DNA of 64,000 bases from Melanocharis versteri (GCA_013397845.1 VZTG01007436.1:1214181-1278180), one strand, 5' to 3'; shown: positions 40,455 to 55,039, numbered from the stretch's first letter. The notes: generated by a model not told the origin, from the sequence alone. A program made the numbers and translations.

Positions 40455-42046
40455 ATTACTTCTGTCGTTTTACTACAATTGCTGCAAATGGACTCACTGT
40501 GGTCAGTATTATGTGAGTTGCATGGAGTAAAACACACTCAAAACCCTGCTCTCTTTCTTCTCTGTCTCTGGAACTTTCTCTATAAACTTTCACACAAACT
40601 TACTCTTTTTTCATCCTATTGTTGTAGTGCCTTGGAGCCCAGTGACAGGTCCAAGCCCTGCTGGGATGCTACTCAAAGAAATATTTCCTGTTGCAGAGTG
40701 TGCAGTAGGGAAAGCACATAAAAATAAGAACATAGCAATGATGTTGGTCTGAGTATTCCAGAATTCTCAGAATCTCCAGTGCTAAAAGTTTTATAGTGGA
40801 CCTGGGGAAGGAAAGCTCATGAGAAGCTGTCCACCTGCTTGTGGGATAGAATGGGATAAAAGCAGGTAGCTGATTGTTTCAGAAGTGAAGCAGCAAGAAG
40901 TGAATGCTCTCAGATAATCTGGTTTAAGATGGGTATCAAAGCCTGGAAAAGGAGCCAAATCCCAAATACTCTATTCAGGAAGGTGATGAATGGAAAATGA
41001 TTTGTATTTCTTTTTCAAACACAGTTGGGATAAGGTGATGTCTGCTTAATTTAAGCTGTGTGACTAATAAGTAAAGGAACTTTAATGCAGAAGCTATTAG
41101 AAGAATTCAAGTGACAACATAAAAAAAGACTTGAATTGAGAATGTGGTTTGAAAATAGGGATCTCCACTGGGACAGAATAAGGCAGGACTAAAACAGAAA
41201 GAGGAGAAGGAAGAAAGGTCCTTCCACCATCAGCTTAAATGTGTTTGGTAATGATTACCTCAAAACAGGCTGGAGCCAGAGGTAGTGTAAGGATATGTTA
41301 AACCCACCTGTAGGACCGTGTTCAGTGCTGTAGAAGGGGATCCTTCGAAAGAGGTACTGAAGGAGTTGTTAGGTAAGAGCATCAAAAAGGGAAAAGTTAG
41401 CCAAGTCAAGAGAAAAAGAATATTTGGAATAGAAGAATTTACATCAAAATTTACTGTAGCATAAAAGGAGTGGAAAGTGAATTTGGGTTGGAAGTTGTTG
41501 GCTGTATTATGGAAAAACAGTGCAAATAGCCAGAAAGATGGGAGACCGGAACTTGGAAGTCAAGGGCCATTATCAGTGGATGAAAGGGCAGGATGATGTA
41601 ATAACCTGTTATTTTTATCCTCTAGCTCTAATCTTTGAGAATTATAGCATAAATTATAGAATGTGCTACTTGAAAATTAGATATCTTTATTATAAGTTCT
41701 TTTCTATTGTCTTGCCTTTTCTACCTGTCCTTTCCTTTTCCTTGTTAAAACAGTTGGCTGGTCTTTAGCTTGCTAAGTTGCACATTATGTCACTGGTACA
41801 TTGAGGTACATGTATCAGCACAGTTCATAAATGGAAGCAGCTGGTTTTCTCTGCACTTATGAGAATGTGCAAACACACAACCAAGATCTTCAAATCCTCT
41901 GTATGCTTTGGATACAATTCCTATACTGAAAAGCCATGCTGTGATTTCAATTAGTGCAGATGTGCACCAAGCCACCTTATTGGCTCAGGAAAAAATTCTT
42001 TTGTTTCAACACTTGAACTGCTAGATCTGGTTAATGTTACCAAATG

Positions 42047-42059
42047 AAAAAAAAAAAAA
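42047..42059. repeat. A13 homopolymer
   Basis: A second, shorter A run follows at about 42117-42125. No retroposon body is identifiable. Confidence 0.88.
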
Positions 42060-45000
42060 CCATCACACCTATGGTATTAGTCTTATACTCCAGTATCTGA
42101 AAAAACCCTGGCAGACAAAAAAAAATGTTGTCATCTCATAGGGAAAAGCTGAATTCATACACAGGAACTGCAGGATTACTTCGACATTTTACTAGTCCCC
42201 TGTAACACCAGCAAGCCCCATAAATGCCTAATGGAAAAACAGCAGAAAATGAGATCTGCAGCAGCCTTTAGAGATCAAATTTATGTTGCTGAACACTTTT
42301 TTCAGGTCAGGTTTAAAGGTCAGAAGAAAGTGGATAGATTAAATTTACTGATTTTGCCAACTTTAAAGGCCCCTTTTAGAGGTTTTCTGCTTTCTACAGG
42401 AAGCCCCAATATGCTTTTGGATAGTTTTCTGCAAGAACTGAAATGTACAAAATCTGTATTCTATTTTTCTCACGTGAGAAAGACACTCATATAGCAATAT
42501 TTAGTTATCCTTGGTGTGCTTTTGAACAGTATCTGATTTAGATCCATGGTATGTTGTTGTCTTGGAGTAATTAATACTTCCCTTAATAAAGTTTTTAGTG
42601 TATATTTATTTCGTACGCAGACTCAGACTCATCTATCACAAGGCCAGTTGTGACACCACAGTGACAAAAATAGTAACCCCAGTTCATTTTCACGCTTGTG
42701 TTAAAATTTATCCCCCTGTTTCTCACACAATATTAATCTCTTCTTTGTCCCAAACAGAAAAGTATCTTCTCATGGGCATCACTAACTTTTACACTCTGTG
42801 CTCCTTTAAATGCGAATAGAATAGAGCTTACTACCCACAGTGGAGAAGAAAGAAAGTGGAATACAAAATCTTACCACAAGGGACTTTCTAGTTCATCAGT
42901 CTCTGCAAACACTAGTTGCAAAATGAATGACTGGAAGTGGGAGGATGACTGTGGACAATATCTTCAGAATCCTAAGTAATGTGGGCATAATGCCAAAAAT
43001 GTCACTTTTAGAAACAAAACACGCTTTTCTACAGGGTAGTAATACTACAGAAAGACAAGTTGAATTAAAAGCTTAGTTTCTGTACATGAAGCAGTGCAGA
43101 ACAAGTAGCATATTTGTATATCTGTATTTTGGGGGGGTGGAGGAAGGAGGGGAATTTATTTATGTGGAGTTATTTCATCAGTCTTTAAATGTATGGGTAA
43201 TTCAGTGCAAGATTTTACTATATTAGCTCAATATCAAGTCTTAGTACTTCCCAATTCAAAATAGTTTGACCTGGCCTCCTCAGTGTTCCCTCTTAGGAAA
43301 ATAATGAATATGTAGCAAATGCAGTTGTTCTCCAGTGTATATGACTACTTGTAAATTATCATGCTTAAATTGTAGTAAATATTCACTCAAAAAGCCTTTT
43401 CAAAATTACTTTGAATTGCTACTTTATTTAACTTTCTAGTGGATACTTTTCTAATATATGATGATTCTTCGGACATGAGGTTTTCAGATTAGTTCACAAT
43501 TTTATTTATGTCAAATTGAGCAGAGACCATAGACAACTGTGTTGGCTTTCAACTGTGTGAATTTTCTGTGTACTCCTTAACATTAGGGATGTCTTTGGAA
43601 TGGGGAAATTGAGTGATATCGGTAATTATAGGTTTACCAGTATCTCAATAGTGAAGTACTTTATTAGCCACTCATTAAGGAAAATCTTTCAATATTAAGC
43701 TTTAAACACTAAAGAATGTTATTCTCCAGTTTAGTTCTTTAGCGAAGCTTCTGCTGGGATTTGAAGAGCTAGCTGTGATGAGATCTTTGTGGCTTGCATG
43801 TAGTCTCGTGGGATGTGTTGTAGCTTGAGCTCCACTATTTATTAAGATTTTCAGATTTAGCCAAATTCAACAAAATAATTCCAATTTTGGGGCTAACTGA
43901 AAAATTTACTGAGGTGGGAGCTCGAATATGCAAGCATTCTTAGAAAAAACACAGTTGTTTTTCACAACCACAAACACAGACGACTGCCTGACCAGATATG
44001 GACCTTGCTGAACTAAGTGGAATAAAGCTTAACACTTGGGTTTCAGCTTAGAAACAGCTTGTAACAAATGCGCACAAACTCAGGGTAAATCTGAAAATTC
44101 TCCTTTTGGAGTAGAGCTGATGGGACAAATTTTCATAAAATTGGATACATCTGCAGTGGTATCATATATCAACCAAGAGGCAGACAAAAGAAGTAGGAAT
44201 TTATTGGAGGAATCCATATGACTTTTCTTGTGGGCAGAATTACATCTGGCATTTGTGAGGGTGTGCCATTTCCCAGATCTTCACAGTATGTTGGCAGACT
44301 TTTTTAGCAGGCTTGGATGTTCATTTGGGAGAGCATGATCTCTGAATAGATGCATAATTCACTGTAGTAAAACAGAGGTACACATCTCTTCACAACAGAC
44401 TCTTTTGCCATAAGAAAAATATCCAAAGGCAAATACAAATTTGTAGCAGGCAGTCAGAAAAGCAGACAAAGTATTACTCTATCAAAATGCCAGACAGTCA
44501 GAAGATGTTTTATAAAAGTTTCGAACGTCTCCTGGTCATCTGTATCCTCTTCTCAGGATAGAATCCTCATGGAATGATTATGGTGGTAGTTGTGGAAAAT
44601 TGGTAATCATCAGTGGTGTTAAATATCTGAATTCTAAAATGTACCATAGAGTCTTGAAATTGTTGAATATTTTCCAAGGACTGTTATTTGCAGCAAATGT
44701 TCTAAAGTTCCTTTGCTCCAAGATTAGAGTGGTCAGGGATATGGCAGGGTACGTGAGATGTAAGCAATTGTTGTGGAGAGCAAATTGCTAGAAAAGCAAG
44801 TTCACTGGAAGACTTCTGCAACTCCTGTGCGTATGAATGCAGTTTGTCAGGAGTAAATAGGGTCAGAAGACACTTCAGAGACTGTTTATTGCACATGTAC
44901 AGAAGTACTGCTGTGCTGCAAACCATTCTCTGAAGTCTGCTTTTTCAGCAGCCTGAAGCGTACTATGGTATTATTACTCTGAGGTTATGGATGTGCATTA

Positions 45001-48000
45001 GACTTCAACTTGAGTCCTGTTGGATTTACAAAGTTAAGTGCATAAGCTTCACAGGCCTGAGGCTCTCATTCAAGGGCAACTCCTGTAATTTCTCTGCTTC
45101 TAGACAAGGCCAGGCTTGCAGTTTTTAACAGTAATTACCTCTGGCTAGACCTAACAGTTAGGTGATATAAGCATATTCTGTGATTTATGTATATCAGTTG
45201 TAAGCTGGTAAGGTGTGGATGAAGCCAGGTCTTAACTGGTTCTAGTTCACATTGGATAAAATCATTAGAGTGCTGGCAAGAGAAAATCTGGACTCTCTTT
45301 GTTGCGTATTGTCTAAAGTACTAATTTGGTGAAGTTAGAGCCTCAAACCTTAGCTAAATCATTTTATCCAAAAAAAGTTCTTTCTATTAGAGCAGTTCGG
45401 TCTGTTTTGGTGCCTGGAAGGGAAACTTCCCATCTGACTGTGTATCAAGAAAGTAAGTTTCTAAACTCAAGTTCAGCAAATGTAAAATCCAGACCAGTTT
45501 CACCATTGTTACAGTGGTGCTCATTTGTAAAAGCTGAAGTAAAGCCAATGCCAGCATGAAATTTATTCTCCTCTTTGCATTTCAGTTTGTGCCCCTGGTG
45601 CCTGATTTTAAAAAATTACCTTTTTTGAAGTAGCATCCATGAAGAATAGGTATATGGGTCAGCACAGTAAGGATCAAGTTTACCTGCACAGGAGCCACTA
45701 TCCTATGATGAACAAATTTTCAAAGAGTGTCATTTGCAACTTTTATGAAAATCTATCAGTGTCTGTTTCTGGTATGGAGCAACTGTGCTGACCGTGCTCA
45801 GAGGTGAGGGAGTTCTGCTGTAGAACTGCAGGAAGAGCTGAATGTGCCTGCATGGTTCTTTCACCTGAGTGACAGGTCAGAAAGAATAACTCTCCAGCCT
45901 TCCTGGTGGCTCTTTGGGTATGGAAACAATAAACAAGCAATCCATCTGTTTGTGGATCTTCTGTAAATTATTCATGCTGACATGTAATATTTTATAAACC
46001 ATTTACTCCCAGTTATAAATTTTTTGCTTTGAGTTTCATGAAATAAGATTTCCTTAGTACAGAATTACAGAGCATAAAAGGAAAAGGAGTGAAAGGCAGT
46101 TTGTGCTTCAGATTAGTACATATAAAGTGAACAAAGGCATCCATTGTGTTGCTTTCGTGTCACTGTTGTTAGATATTAATTTGATAAGGACAGATTATGT
46201 TAAAATGGGGACTGGAAAAAAATGTTGAAACTTTTTTTTTCCCTTGACTGCTCTATCATACATTATAATGTTTATTGTTGAGATTAAGTACTCTCTATTC
46301 AAGCAGTAACAAGTTTCATAGTGGAACAAAAGTAAGCAGCACTCACGAAATTCATTTTAACAAAAAGTATGAACAGAAAGATATGAAAACTATTGATTAT
46401 GTTGTCTGTGGTGACATACAAACAAAATGATAACTGTTCACATCTATACAAGTAGAAGAATGCCAATGTCAGATTGTGCAGAGATTAACATAAGAATCTG
46501 ACATCTTTGGCGAAAATTTATAATTACAATTGATGCTTTGGTAGAGATTGGAATGAGGGTGGAATCTTGTCAAATAGTTTTTTCTGTTGTTCATGTTGTT
46601 GCCAACTACTTAACCCTTTGATTATCCATGATTATTGCTATGGATAGACGTGACTGTTGTAATAAGTTTTTCTGTGATTTGTACCAGTTCTGAACATCTG
46701 TTTCAGAAGGAAACTTCTTAAGCTTAATTTTGTTCTGCAGAAGATGTTTTAAATAGTGTCATATGGATACTGCTCTCCAGGGCAATGTTTTGTGAAAATA
46801 GCTGGTTTGTGTCTCAACTGCCTTTGCTGAAGAAAGTTAGAGCTGTAAATATCAGAAAATTGAAGAAATATAGAGGATTTATCCATGACTGCTGAGCTCT
46901 GGTTTCAAGGTACCATCGTCACTTCTGTTTCTTATTATTTATAGAAGTGTTTGATACCACTCTGCTAGCTTTGGTTTCTTACTGGACTCATGACTGGGTT
47001 GTACCACAGATGTTGATGAGGAGGCATTCTAGGGACAGGAGTAAAAAGGAAATCCTTGATTTCCATAGTTACCTGTTTTGAAGAGAGAGTGAACTCCAGT
47101 AAATACCAGATCATCTGACTTTTCTATAAATGAAGGCATGTCATTAATACAGATGCATAAAAATATATCAAAAACTTGAGATAGACACTTTCCATGTTTG
47201 CTTTGAAGAATGCATGCTGCATTTTACTTTGACATGGACTGATAGTATTCATTCCCTAAAATGAGGTTGTTCTGTTACACAGTTTCAAAATGTTCTTGTT
47301 TGGCTGTTCAAAAAGTAGAAATTATGTTTATCTAGCATAAGGAAGGGATTTAAACTCTCAGAACTAAGTAGGTGATTTTGAGAGATCCCAACTTCGTTTT
47401 CTTATAAAAGCTCTGAAACATGATCTCAAATGCTGATTTTAAAAGGAGTGCTTTTTCATTTATCTTTGCTATATGCGTTAAATATTTCAAAGTTATTCAG
47501 CGATAGTCTAGTCCAGAAATCATGGTTATAGTGTATAAATTAGCACACAAGTTAACACTGTTAAATACATTATGATAGCTTTAGTATCTATTTTTCTTAT
47601 TCTCTCTGTTTTCGAGGACACAAATTGAATGGGCAAAGATTCAAGTAAAGGGTAAAAAAGAACAGGGAACATTTTTTCATAATTAATATTCTGATTAATA
47701 TTTTGTAACAGAGCTCATTCCTGTTCAAAGGACTGTCTACATATAGGGTTGTAGGCATTATTAAGATCACATTGACTTCGTAATTTGGAATTCAGAGATG
47801 CTCCATGTGAAGAGGAAGGGCTGCAGAAGGATCTCAAACTCCAAGGTGTTCTAATGCATGTACGTGGTTTGTTTGCAAAGTGTATACGTTTTGTGGTGTT
47901 TATTTCAGGGTAAAATAGCTAATTTCTGATTGTTAGAGTACTACCTGGGGTGCTCTGCTTTGAAATGCTTTCTTAGAAGCTGATAGAACATTGGAGACTG

Positions 48001-48057
48001 TATGGTTTGTCCACATATTTTTTCTCCATATCTTTCAAATACACACAGATCTTGTGT

Positions 48058-48240
48058 ATCATAGATTTTTGCAATCATTCAGGTTGCAATGGACCCCTAG
48101 AGGTTTGCTTGAGCAAATTTGAAGTTTGCAGTTGCTTTATGTTCAGTCATTTTGAATACTTCCAAGGATGTTCTAATATTTGATCCCTATCATGAAAATT
48201 CTTTTTCCATGTGAAATTTCTTCTAGTATTTTAAAACTCA
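48058..48240 (-). mobile_element. Diverged CR1 LINE 3' end (-)
   Basis: The left end reads ATCATAGATTTTTGCAATCA then TTCAGGTTGCAATGGACCCC and TAGAGG, the reverse complement of a CR1 3' end. Next comes TTTTGAATACTTCCAAGGAT (the block usually ending CCAAGGATGG), then TTTGATCCCTATCATGAAAA and TTCTTTTTCCATGTGAAATT. These follow the consensus order closely but with many substitutions and deletions, so this copy is older than the ones at 22.1 and 59.2 kb. No coding frame survives. Confidence 0.8.
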
Positions 48241-49008
48241 CCAGTTTCAAAAGCAGTTTGATTTATATAATTTTAAATACCATTTTTAAGAACATGAACT
48301 CATATATACCTTTTCTTTTTCCCTATACTCTTCAACATTTCAAAAATAAGCCAATTGAATTAAACCACACAAACTAATTTGGGCACTAACAAATAGAAGA
48401 GACATTGGTTCTGGGGGCTAGGCCTGATTTATAAGATTAGGATTGCCATGTTGGAAATAGCGGCTTGAATGTAACCTTGTTTCCATAAAGTAAAAGTTTT
48501 GGAGACTTAAATGAGGCAAAGAAGTCACTTAATTAGACATTGGAGAAGGTCCCTGGGTGCATCATACTTCCAAGGCAACTGAAGGGGTGTTGTCACACAT
48601 TTTTAGAGAACACAGGTATTTGCTCGGTAAGTTTCAAGGGCTTCCTGTTCTCAAAGTCATTTGACTTTTAAACTCACTGATATTCTGCATCAAGAAAGGT
48701 TAGTTCTCTGTCATAGGTTGACTGTCTAACCTCATCTTTTATTGATCTAAAACTTCTTTTTAAATATTATACTTTTAATTAAATGGGGGGAAAAAAATGT
48801 TTGTTCAGTCATGTTTCCTGTATCTGGCGTGTGATTTTCTCTGAAGGTGGACAAATAATGTGACAGGAGTGGAGTTAGTTTCAGGTAGAGAAGCATGAAA
48901 AATATTCAGTAGAAAATTAAAACTTACTTAGACTATTCAAGGATCTTGAACAGCAGTGCAAAGTGAAGCCCCTACTAAAGCCTCTTACTCCCCCAGTAAT
49001 ATGATATT

Positions 49009-49043
49009 ACAGAAAATAATGTCTTTACAGAAAGTAATGTGTT
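49009..49043. repeat. Imperfect short tandem repeat, about 18 bp, two copies
   Basis: ACAGAAAATAATGTCTTT is followed directly by ACAGAAAGTAATGTGTTA. It is a minor duplication with three differences. Confidence 0.7.
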
Positions 49044-52000
49044 AGCTGGGAAGTTTCCCCTGAGGTTATAAGATCTGGAAGTAAAAGACTTTTACTACTC
49101 TCCCTGGTTACAGTAGTGGTCCTGCTATTAAAAGTGGGTTTCTAAAGTATGAGCTCATAAGTTCATTAGAAACAGAAACTTAATGTAGGTATTATTTGGC
49201 TCTAAAAAGCTAATAATTAGGCGTATTTCCCCCTTGCCCTTGGAATTTGAAGGAAGTACTTATGTAGACTATAATAATTAATGCAAAAGACTTACATGGC
49301 TTGTTGTATTCAAAGTATTCTACAGGCAGTTACTATTACCCAAATTAATTTAAGTGAAGATATCTCTGTTTAGCACTTAGCAACTGTCCACATTTCAACT
49401 ATATTAATAATTATTAGAATTAGCATAGATCCTGACCCTCATTTATTTGTGTTCAGAAACAAAGCCATGTAAGAATCTTTCGATAATGAAAATTAAAAGG
49501 CCAAGCAATAACATTAATGTTCTTTTAAATAATTAATTTTAATGTGTGGAAGTGTGAGCAATAAATGTTTTATTGTAAACCCTGATGTGGTAATTAATCC
49601 AAGCGATTAGGACCTAATTGCATGTTCATAGTAAACGTTATATTTGCTGTGAAAGACATTTTGTTGGAATTGTGGTTCAGAGGATAGAGTCGTGAGAAGA
49701 GTGATACTTAAAAGAAAAAATTAACACACTTTCTCATAACTTGGTAAGCTGGAAATTGAAAGAAGAACATTCTTTATTATTATGCCAATTATTTTTTTAG
49801 TTCTTCTGAGTTTTTTATTTCACTATGCACTTAATTCTACGCAATAGTGGTGCTTAAACATGAAAGTAAATATAAGGATATGTACGCTGTTTAAATTCAG
49901 CAAGGAAGTACCTTGGGGACTGGGAGAGGTATTTGTTTTATTAATCATTTACACCTTAATTTGCAAAAAAATTGAATTCCTACTATTTCATAAAGCTGGT
50001 CATTTCTTTAATGCAAATAAGTCATCCTGTGAACAATGTCGGTTTCAGGTGCCCTGGTTGTGCTTTGGAAAGCCCTATTGCACACCAAATTAATTCAGAT
50101 CTCAGACCTCCACTGAAGCTTTGGAGCTGCTCCAGATTTCACTAATATATTGATGGAGTTTGAATCCCTCTTTTTAAATGGTATTTTATTTGGGTGGGTG
50201 GGTTTTTTCCTTCAGCAAAGTTATATTTTTAAAATATACTGTGTGCTTCTGTGGTTCTATATGGAGCTCCGTTTTGCCCATGGTGAGCCTGTCTTGTTTA
50301 AACAGACTCAGTTAAATGATGAGTTAGCATTTGAATAGTGCTATAAGCTTCAGAAATCTTTTGCCTTACCACTTGATCATTTCTTTTTTTCTCTTCCTAC
50401 CTACCATGCTACATATTTCTAATGATACGATCTTTATTAGTGAAATAATATGCTCTTTCTTTGGGCCTCTTGAAATATGTTCTAACGATGATGGTAATGA
50501 CTTTGATTAATATTTAATCCCCATGCTGCTATGTTCTTATAAATTTCAAGATCTCAAAGGTAGTTGGGGGAGGGAAGAAACGTTTCTGCTGAAGTGTTTC
50601 AGTATTAGAGTGCTTAGTGAGAAAGATACCTATATTTCATTTTACCTTGTATCTGCTTTCTAACCTGAATTTAAGTGAAACATTTCATAGCATGACCACA
50701 TTGTTGGCAGGGAAATCTGCAAGACTGACTTACTTTTCAAGGCGCTGGACTCATTCTTGTGTTTGTTTATGTTATGTAACGGTTGCACTCCTCTGCATCA
50801 CCTGGGGATCCTGACACTGAGGCCACAGGTATAGCAGTATATACTAGTATAGAGCAAGAGCTTGGGGAGACTTTTTTTCTCCTTTTGACACCCAGTCAGT
50901 CAGTGGTGATTATCTACTAACATACCGATGGTCAGTCACTGTTTCACTCTGAGTGTTTAACCTGTGTGCATAAAACAGACCATTGTGCTGATATAAGCAC
51001 ATTTCATTAAGCAAATACTCCTGTTTGTTCTCTTCTTGTTCAAGGCTATTTTAATCAGCAAAAAATAGGCTTGTTTAAAGTATTTGTTTAGAGAGCTTTC
51101 AAACTGAGGATTAACTGTCTAGAGAATTAGAAATTCTCTATGCATTTGTAGTTACATAGATTCTCTCAATTTACTAATATACTGTAAATATTATGTACAC
51201 ACCAAACTTGAATGAATTCAACATATGGTTGATGTTTACATAATTTATGAGATGCCACATTATATTAATGGAACTAGCCATATACAAAAAAGCAAATGTT
51301 GCAAAATCATCAAGGGCCTAAATTAACCATACCTTATTCTATGCTTCATGAAGTGCTTATTTGCCAGGACAGGGATCCTGGGATTGTGCTCAAAATTTTG
51401 GCAGTTAAGGTTGAAAACCAGTTATCTCGTTGTTCCAAACATAATCAATAATATTGATGCCAGTTTTTAGACTTCTGGATATTGTTTAATTAAACAATAA
51501 AAAGTATGTCCGAGTCTACTTTTTGGTTTAATTACAACATTATCCTCATATTAATAGATGAGTTAGACAAACCTAATAAAGAGTTATTTTAGAAGGATGA
51601 AAGGTGAAAGAAATGGTTTCTCTCTTTAATCAGCAATTTAACAATTTTTTAAGATGCATGGCTTTCTCAGTAAGGATTAAATTGGTTTTCAATGAAAAGA
51701 AAGTGTGGTAAAGTGGTTCTGGGATACTAGGAGAAATGAAGTGGCTTGCTCTTTATCATAGCTTGCTTGATTTGCAGCTTATATTTTATTGATGGTAATA
51801 CCCTATACTCTATAATACCTTTCAACACAAAATTTCAGTCATTTCAGTAATGTTAAGTAATTAAACCTCCCACTGGTTCTTCCAATGGAGGTGTATTTAT
51901 CATTATAACTATTTTGCAAGTGGGTAAACAGAGGCAAAAGAGGTTGAATTATTAATCAAAGTAATAAAATCTCTGGGTTCCTATCTCCCAGATGATGTTT

Positions 52001-55000
52001 AGTACTTCCTCCAAAATTTTATTATAAATTCGGTATAATTAAATATATGCATCTCACTCCCTGAGCTTAATAAACTCATGTAAAACTATATACTGAATTT
52101 GAGAGAGCATATTCGAGAGGTGTTTTTGCTTTTTCACAGAGGGGCAGATTTCAGGGAGCAAAGTCAAACCAAATTCTTAAGCTCATTTTGGCAAGATGAA
52201 TTAAGATCTTAACTAACTTTGTACTTTTCAGGGAAATAGGGGAATTTCTTTATTTGGAATGACTTTTCTCTACACCAAAAGAAGTTGTATTGCTGCTCTC
52301 TGGCACGTGTGTTACACCTCATTGTTAAGGTTCTCATCTACACTCTCTGAGAGTGCACACCTCAAAAGTAAAGTCGCACAATTATTTTGTCCTAAACATG
52401 GCTTGGAGCAACTCCTGGACAGTGCCAAATGTATTCAATAGTAATCAGAATTGAAAAATATTTCCAAACTGATTAAAATTAAAAATAAATCAGTAATATA
52501 TGCATAAAGTAGTTGTTTTCTTTAACATGCAGTGCCAGATATTGTAGGTTTTCTGCTACTGATAGGTACAAATATGGCAGCAATGAGAGTTCACTTCAGC
52601 AACAAAGAAGCTGTTCAAGTCTGAAAACAATCCTCTCCTGACATGTTGGCACCATCATAGAGGAAAATGTCACGGTCAATATAAGCACATTTACTGACAG
52701 TTAGGTTTTTTCCTATGTTCCTGAAAACTGTTTGAAACTTGGCTTTTATCGAAAACAGAAACACTGGCCACTCAGAATGATAAAACAATAGTTTATGGCT
52801 TAGTCATTTTCCAGTTATAAAGCGATATTTTCTTAAAAATAAACAATATATACAGGAACAAGCCAAAACAATTACTCAGAGAAATTGTTGCATTCTTGCT
52901 GTCCTTGCTTCCTGATTTAAAACAACTGTCTCCAGTAGGAACTGGACAAAAAGCAGTGGGTTTTGTTTCATTAAGTAACTGCTTGCTGATCACTGAGATA
53001 AGATTTAGCACTGAGATAAAATATAGTTCAAAAACGAAATTGATATTGTCTAGGTACTTTCTAAATTCCTAAATTACCTATTACAGGAAGAATATGTACA
53101 TAGATTAAAATAACATTCATGTATTTCACTAATTTTCAGACAGAGCATTTCCCAAGTCAATAGTTATAAAGAGCTTTTGTCCTTTCAAGAGAAAGTAGAA
53201 CGCTACTTTAAAGCACAAGCGCCTTTATTAGTAAAGGTCATGTTGATTATTTAATTTGCGGGAGTTTGTTAATTATTTCTGGAGGGTTTCTTCCCCATAC
53301 TGTGAGTATTTTAATATCTGTATCATCATGACTATTCTGTTGTAGCTCAGTAAGGCAAATAATTTAATGATTTAAAGCAGAACAGGTTGCAAGTATAAAT
53401 GCTCAGAACTGAGAGATTCGAGAGGTAAGGGGTCAATAAATCTGCTAACTTGACAGTCTTGCACATTTCAAGTAATGTGCTCAGATGTTTCAATGTTAAA
53501 GGTAGTTTTTAGATTATTCCCTGCTCTTTTAAACTCACATAAGTACTAAGACAGATGAAGAGCTTTTGCGCTATCATTCCAAGAAGATTCCTTCTGGTTT
53601 CTGTTCTGAGGGAAGATGATTTCATTGCCGTGTCTTACAGTGGGTGGGACATGGGCTGCACCCCATCTGTGCTCAGGCAGTTCAGAGGCTGGAATAAAAA
53701 AGTCTTTCAGACTCTTCTGGCTGTAAGAGCACCTGGAAGCCTTGTGTAAGTTCTTCCATCTGGAGCAGTTACCTGGTGGTTCATTTTCCAGCTCAAGAAT
53801 TGCCATGTGTTGCAGCCTCACTCTTTCCGAGCCCTTGTATTTTTGCTAGACTGCAGCAGATGAGACTGATGGAAGAGCAGAGCTGAGGGATGCCTCTTCT
53901 GCCCAAGTGTGTGGCTTCAAGCTCTCTTTGTGTACAGAATATAGGAAACTTAACCAGGTCCAAAAGCTCTGACTTGGTTGTGTGTGTCATGTAATGGAGC
54001 AAGTTTTTTGGCACCTCAGCACTCTCACTCTTTCACTGGAACTGCCAGCACACTTGAAGTCGGATGATTTCTGTAGGGCTTTACTGAATCATGGTATTTA
54101 TCAGGACTGTCACTACGTAACTGTCAAGCCTTCTATGTGCTTGAAAAATTCCAGCCTTTAGATGGATGGGACTGTGATGTCATCATAATTGCATTTTTAT
54201 GTAAATGCTTGCTATAAAATAATTTTGGATTAAACAATGTGTTCCTTTCCTGTTGGTAGAATATAATTTGTCTTAAATGGCAGCAGACTGTTGTATCTGT
54301 TTTCCTGAAAGTTAAATATTTTGATTCACATTTACGATTTATTGATTTTTACATTGATACCAAATGGCATTCCCAAATCAGCTCAGAATACCATGGTTCA
54401 AAATCCTGTCATGCATATGATAAAGTTATTTTCATGTAATCCACTCTGCAAATGGGAGTGGCAAGGAAAGTGGAAGAGCTAGAAAGAGAGGGCAAATGCA
54501 TTTTAGTAGGTAGTAGGTTTGAAAGCAATCCTGATTTTTGTTATCTCTGTATATTCTTGAGGCACTATTGCTTCTGTACTATTAAACACTAATAAATCCC
54601 AAATTGCAAGGCTGTTAGTTATCATCTTGCCCTGCATTTGTTTGGAAATACTCATTTGGAAAAAAAACTCTTGATCCTGATTGTGTAAACATTCCATATA
54701 TGTAATCCAGATGAATTTGTGAGCACGAATTCAGTGTAAGGCAAGGCTTGGACAGAACACCTTATACAGAATTACATTCACCAAAGCCAGAGTTGTGCTG
54801 GTTCCATGAGGTCACCTCTTCAACACTCTCTGTTTCTGTGCTGCTGACACTTTTGACACCCTTAATTTGCTGCCCTCACATCTGCTATAGCTAGCGCTGT
54901 AAGAGCTTAGTGTAGGTCAGAAGAAACCTTTTGGGTCTATGTGTGATAAAAATGAGAGAGGTGGCTTACAAGACAAATTACTGGTGTGTAAACTCGCCAA

Positions 55001-55027
55001 ATCCTTCCGGTAATGCTAGTGTCTACG

Positions 55028-55039
55028 AAAAAAAAAAAA
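55028..55039. repeat. A12 homopolymer
   Basis: An A run followed by GAAAG, with no associated element seen. Confidence 0.85.

Larger units (their letters stand above)
35766..48057. other. Intron segment without a recognisable gene or transposon
   Basis: Mostly unique AT-rich sequence. A stretch at about 41270-41380 faintly resembles the LEKVQR-proximal part of the old CR1/L3-like family but cannot be aligned firmly by eye. No exon-like segment is seen. Confidence 0.55.

Noticed and set aside
40728..40800. AATAAGAACATAGCAATG resembling the tip of the old LINE tail (AAGAACATAAGAA...)
   Set aside because: The following GGTCTGAG block would be in the wrong orientation for the same element, so the resemblance is likely chance.
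41270..41380. Possible fragment of the old CR1/L3-like family (GTGTTCAGTGCTGTAGAAGG)
   Set aside because: The match is short and interrupted, and I could not extend it in either direction by eye.
43131..43152. G-rich stretch as a G-quadruplex
   Set aside because: Only three tracts of three or more G can be formed, so the four-tract pattern is not met.
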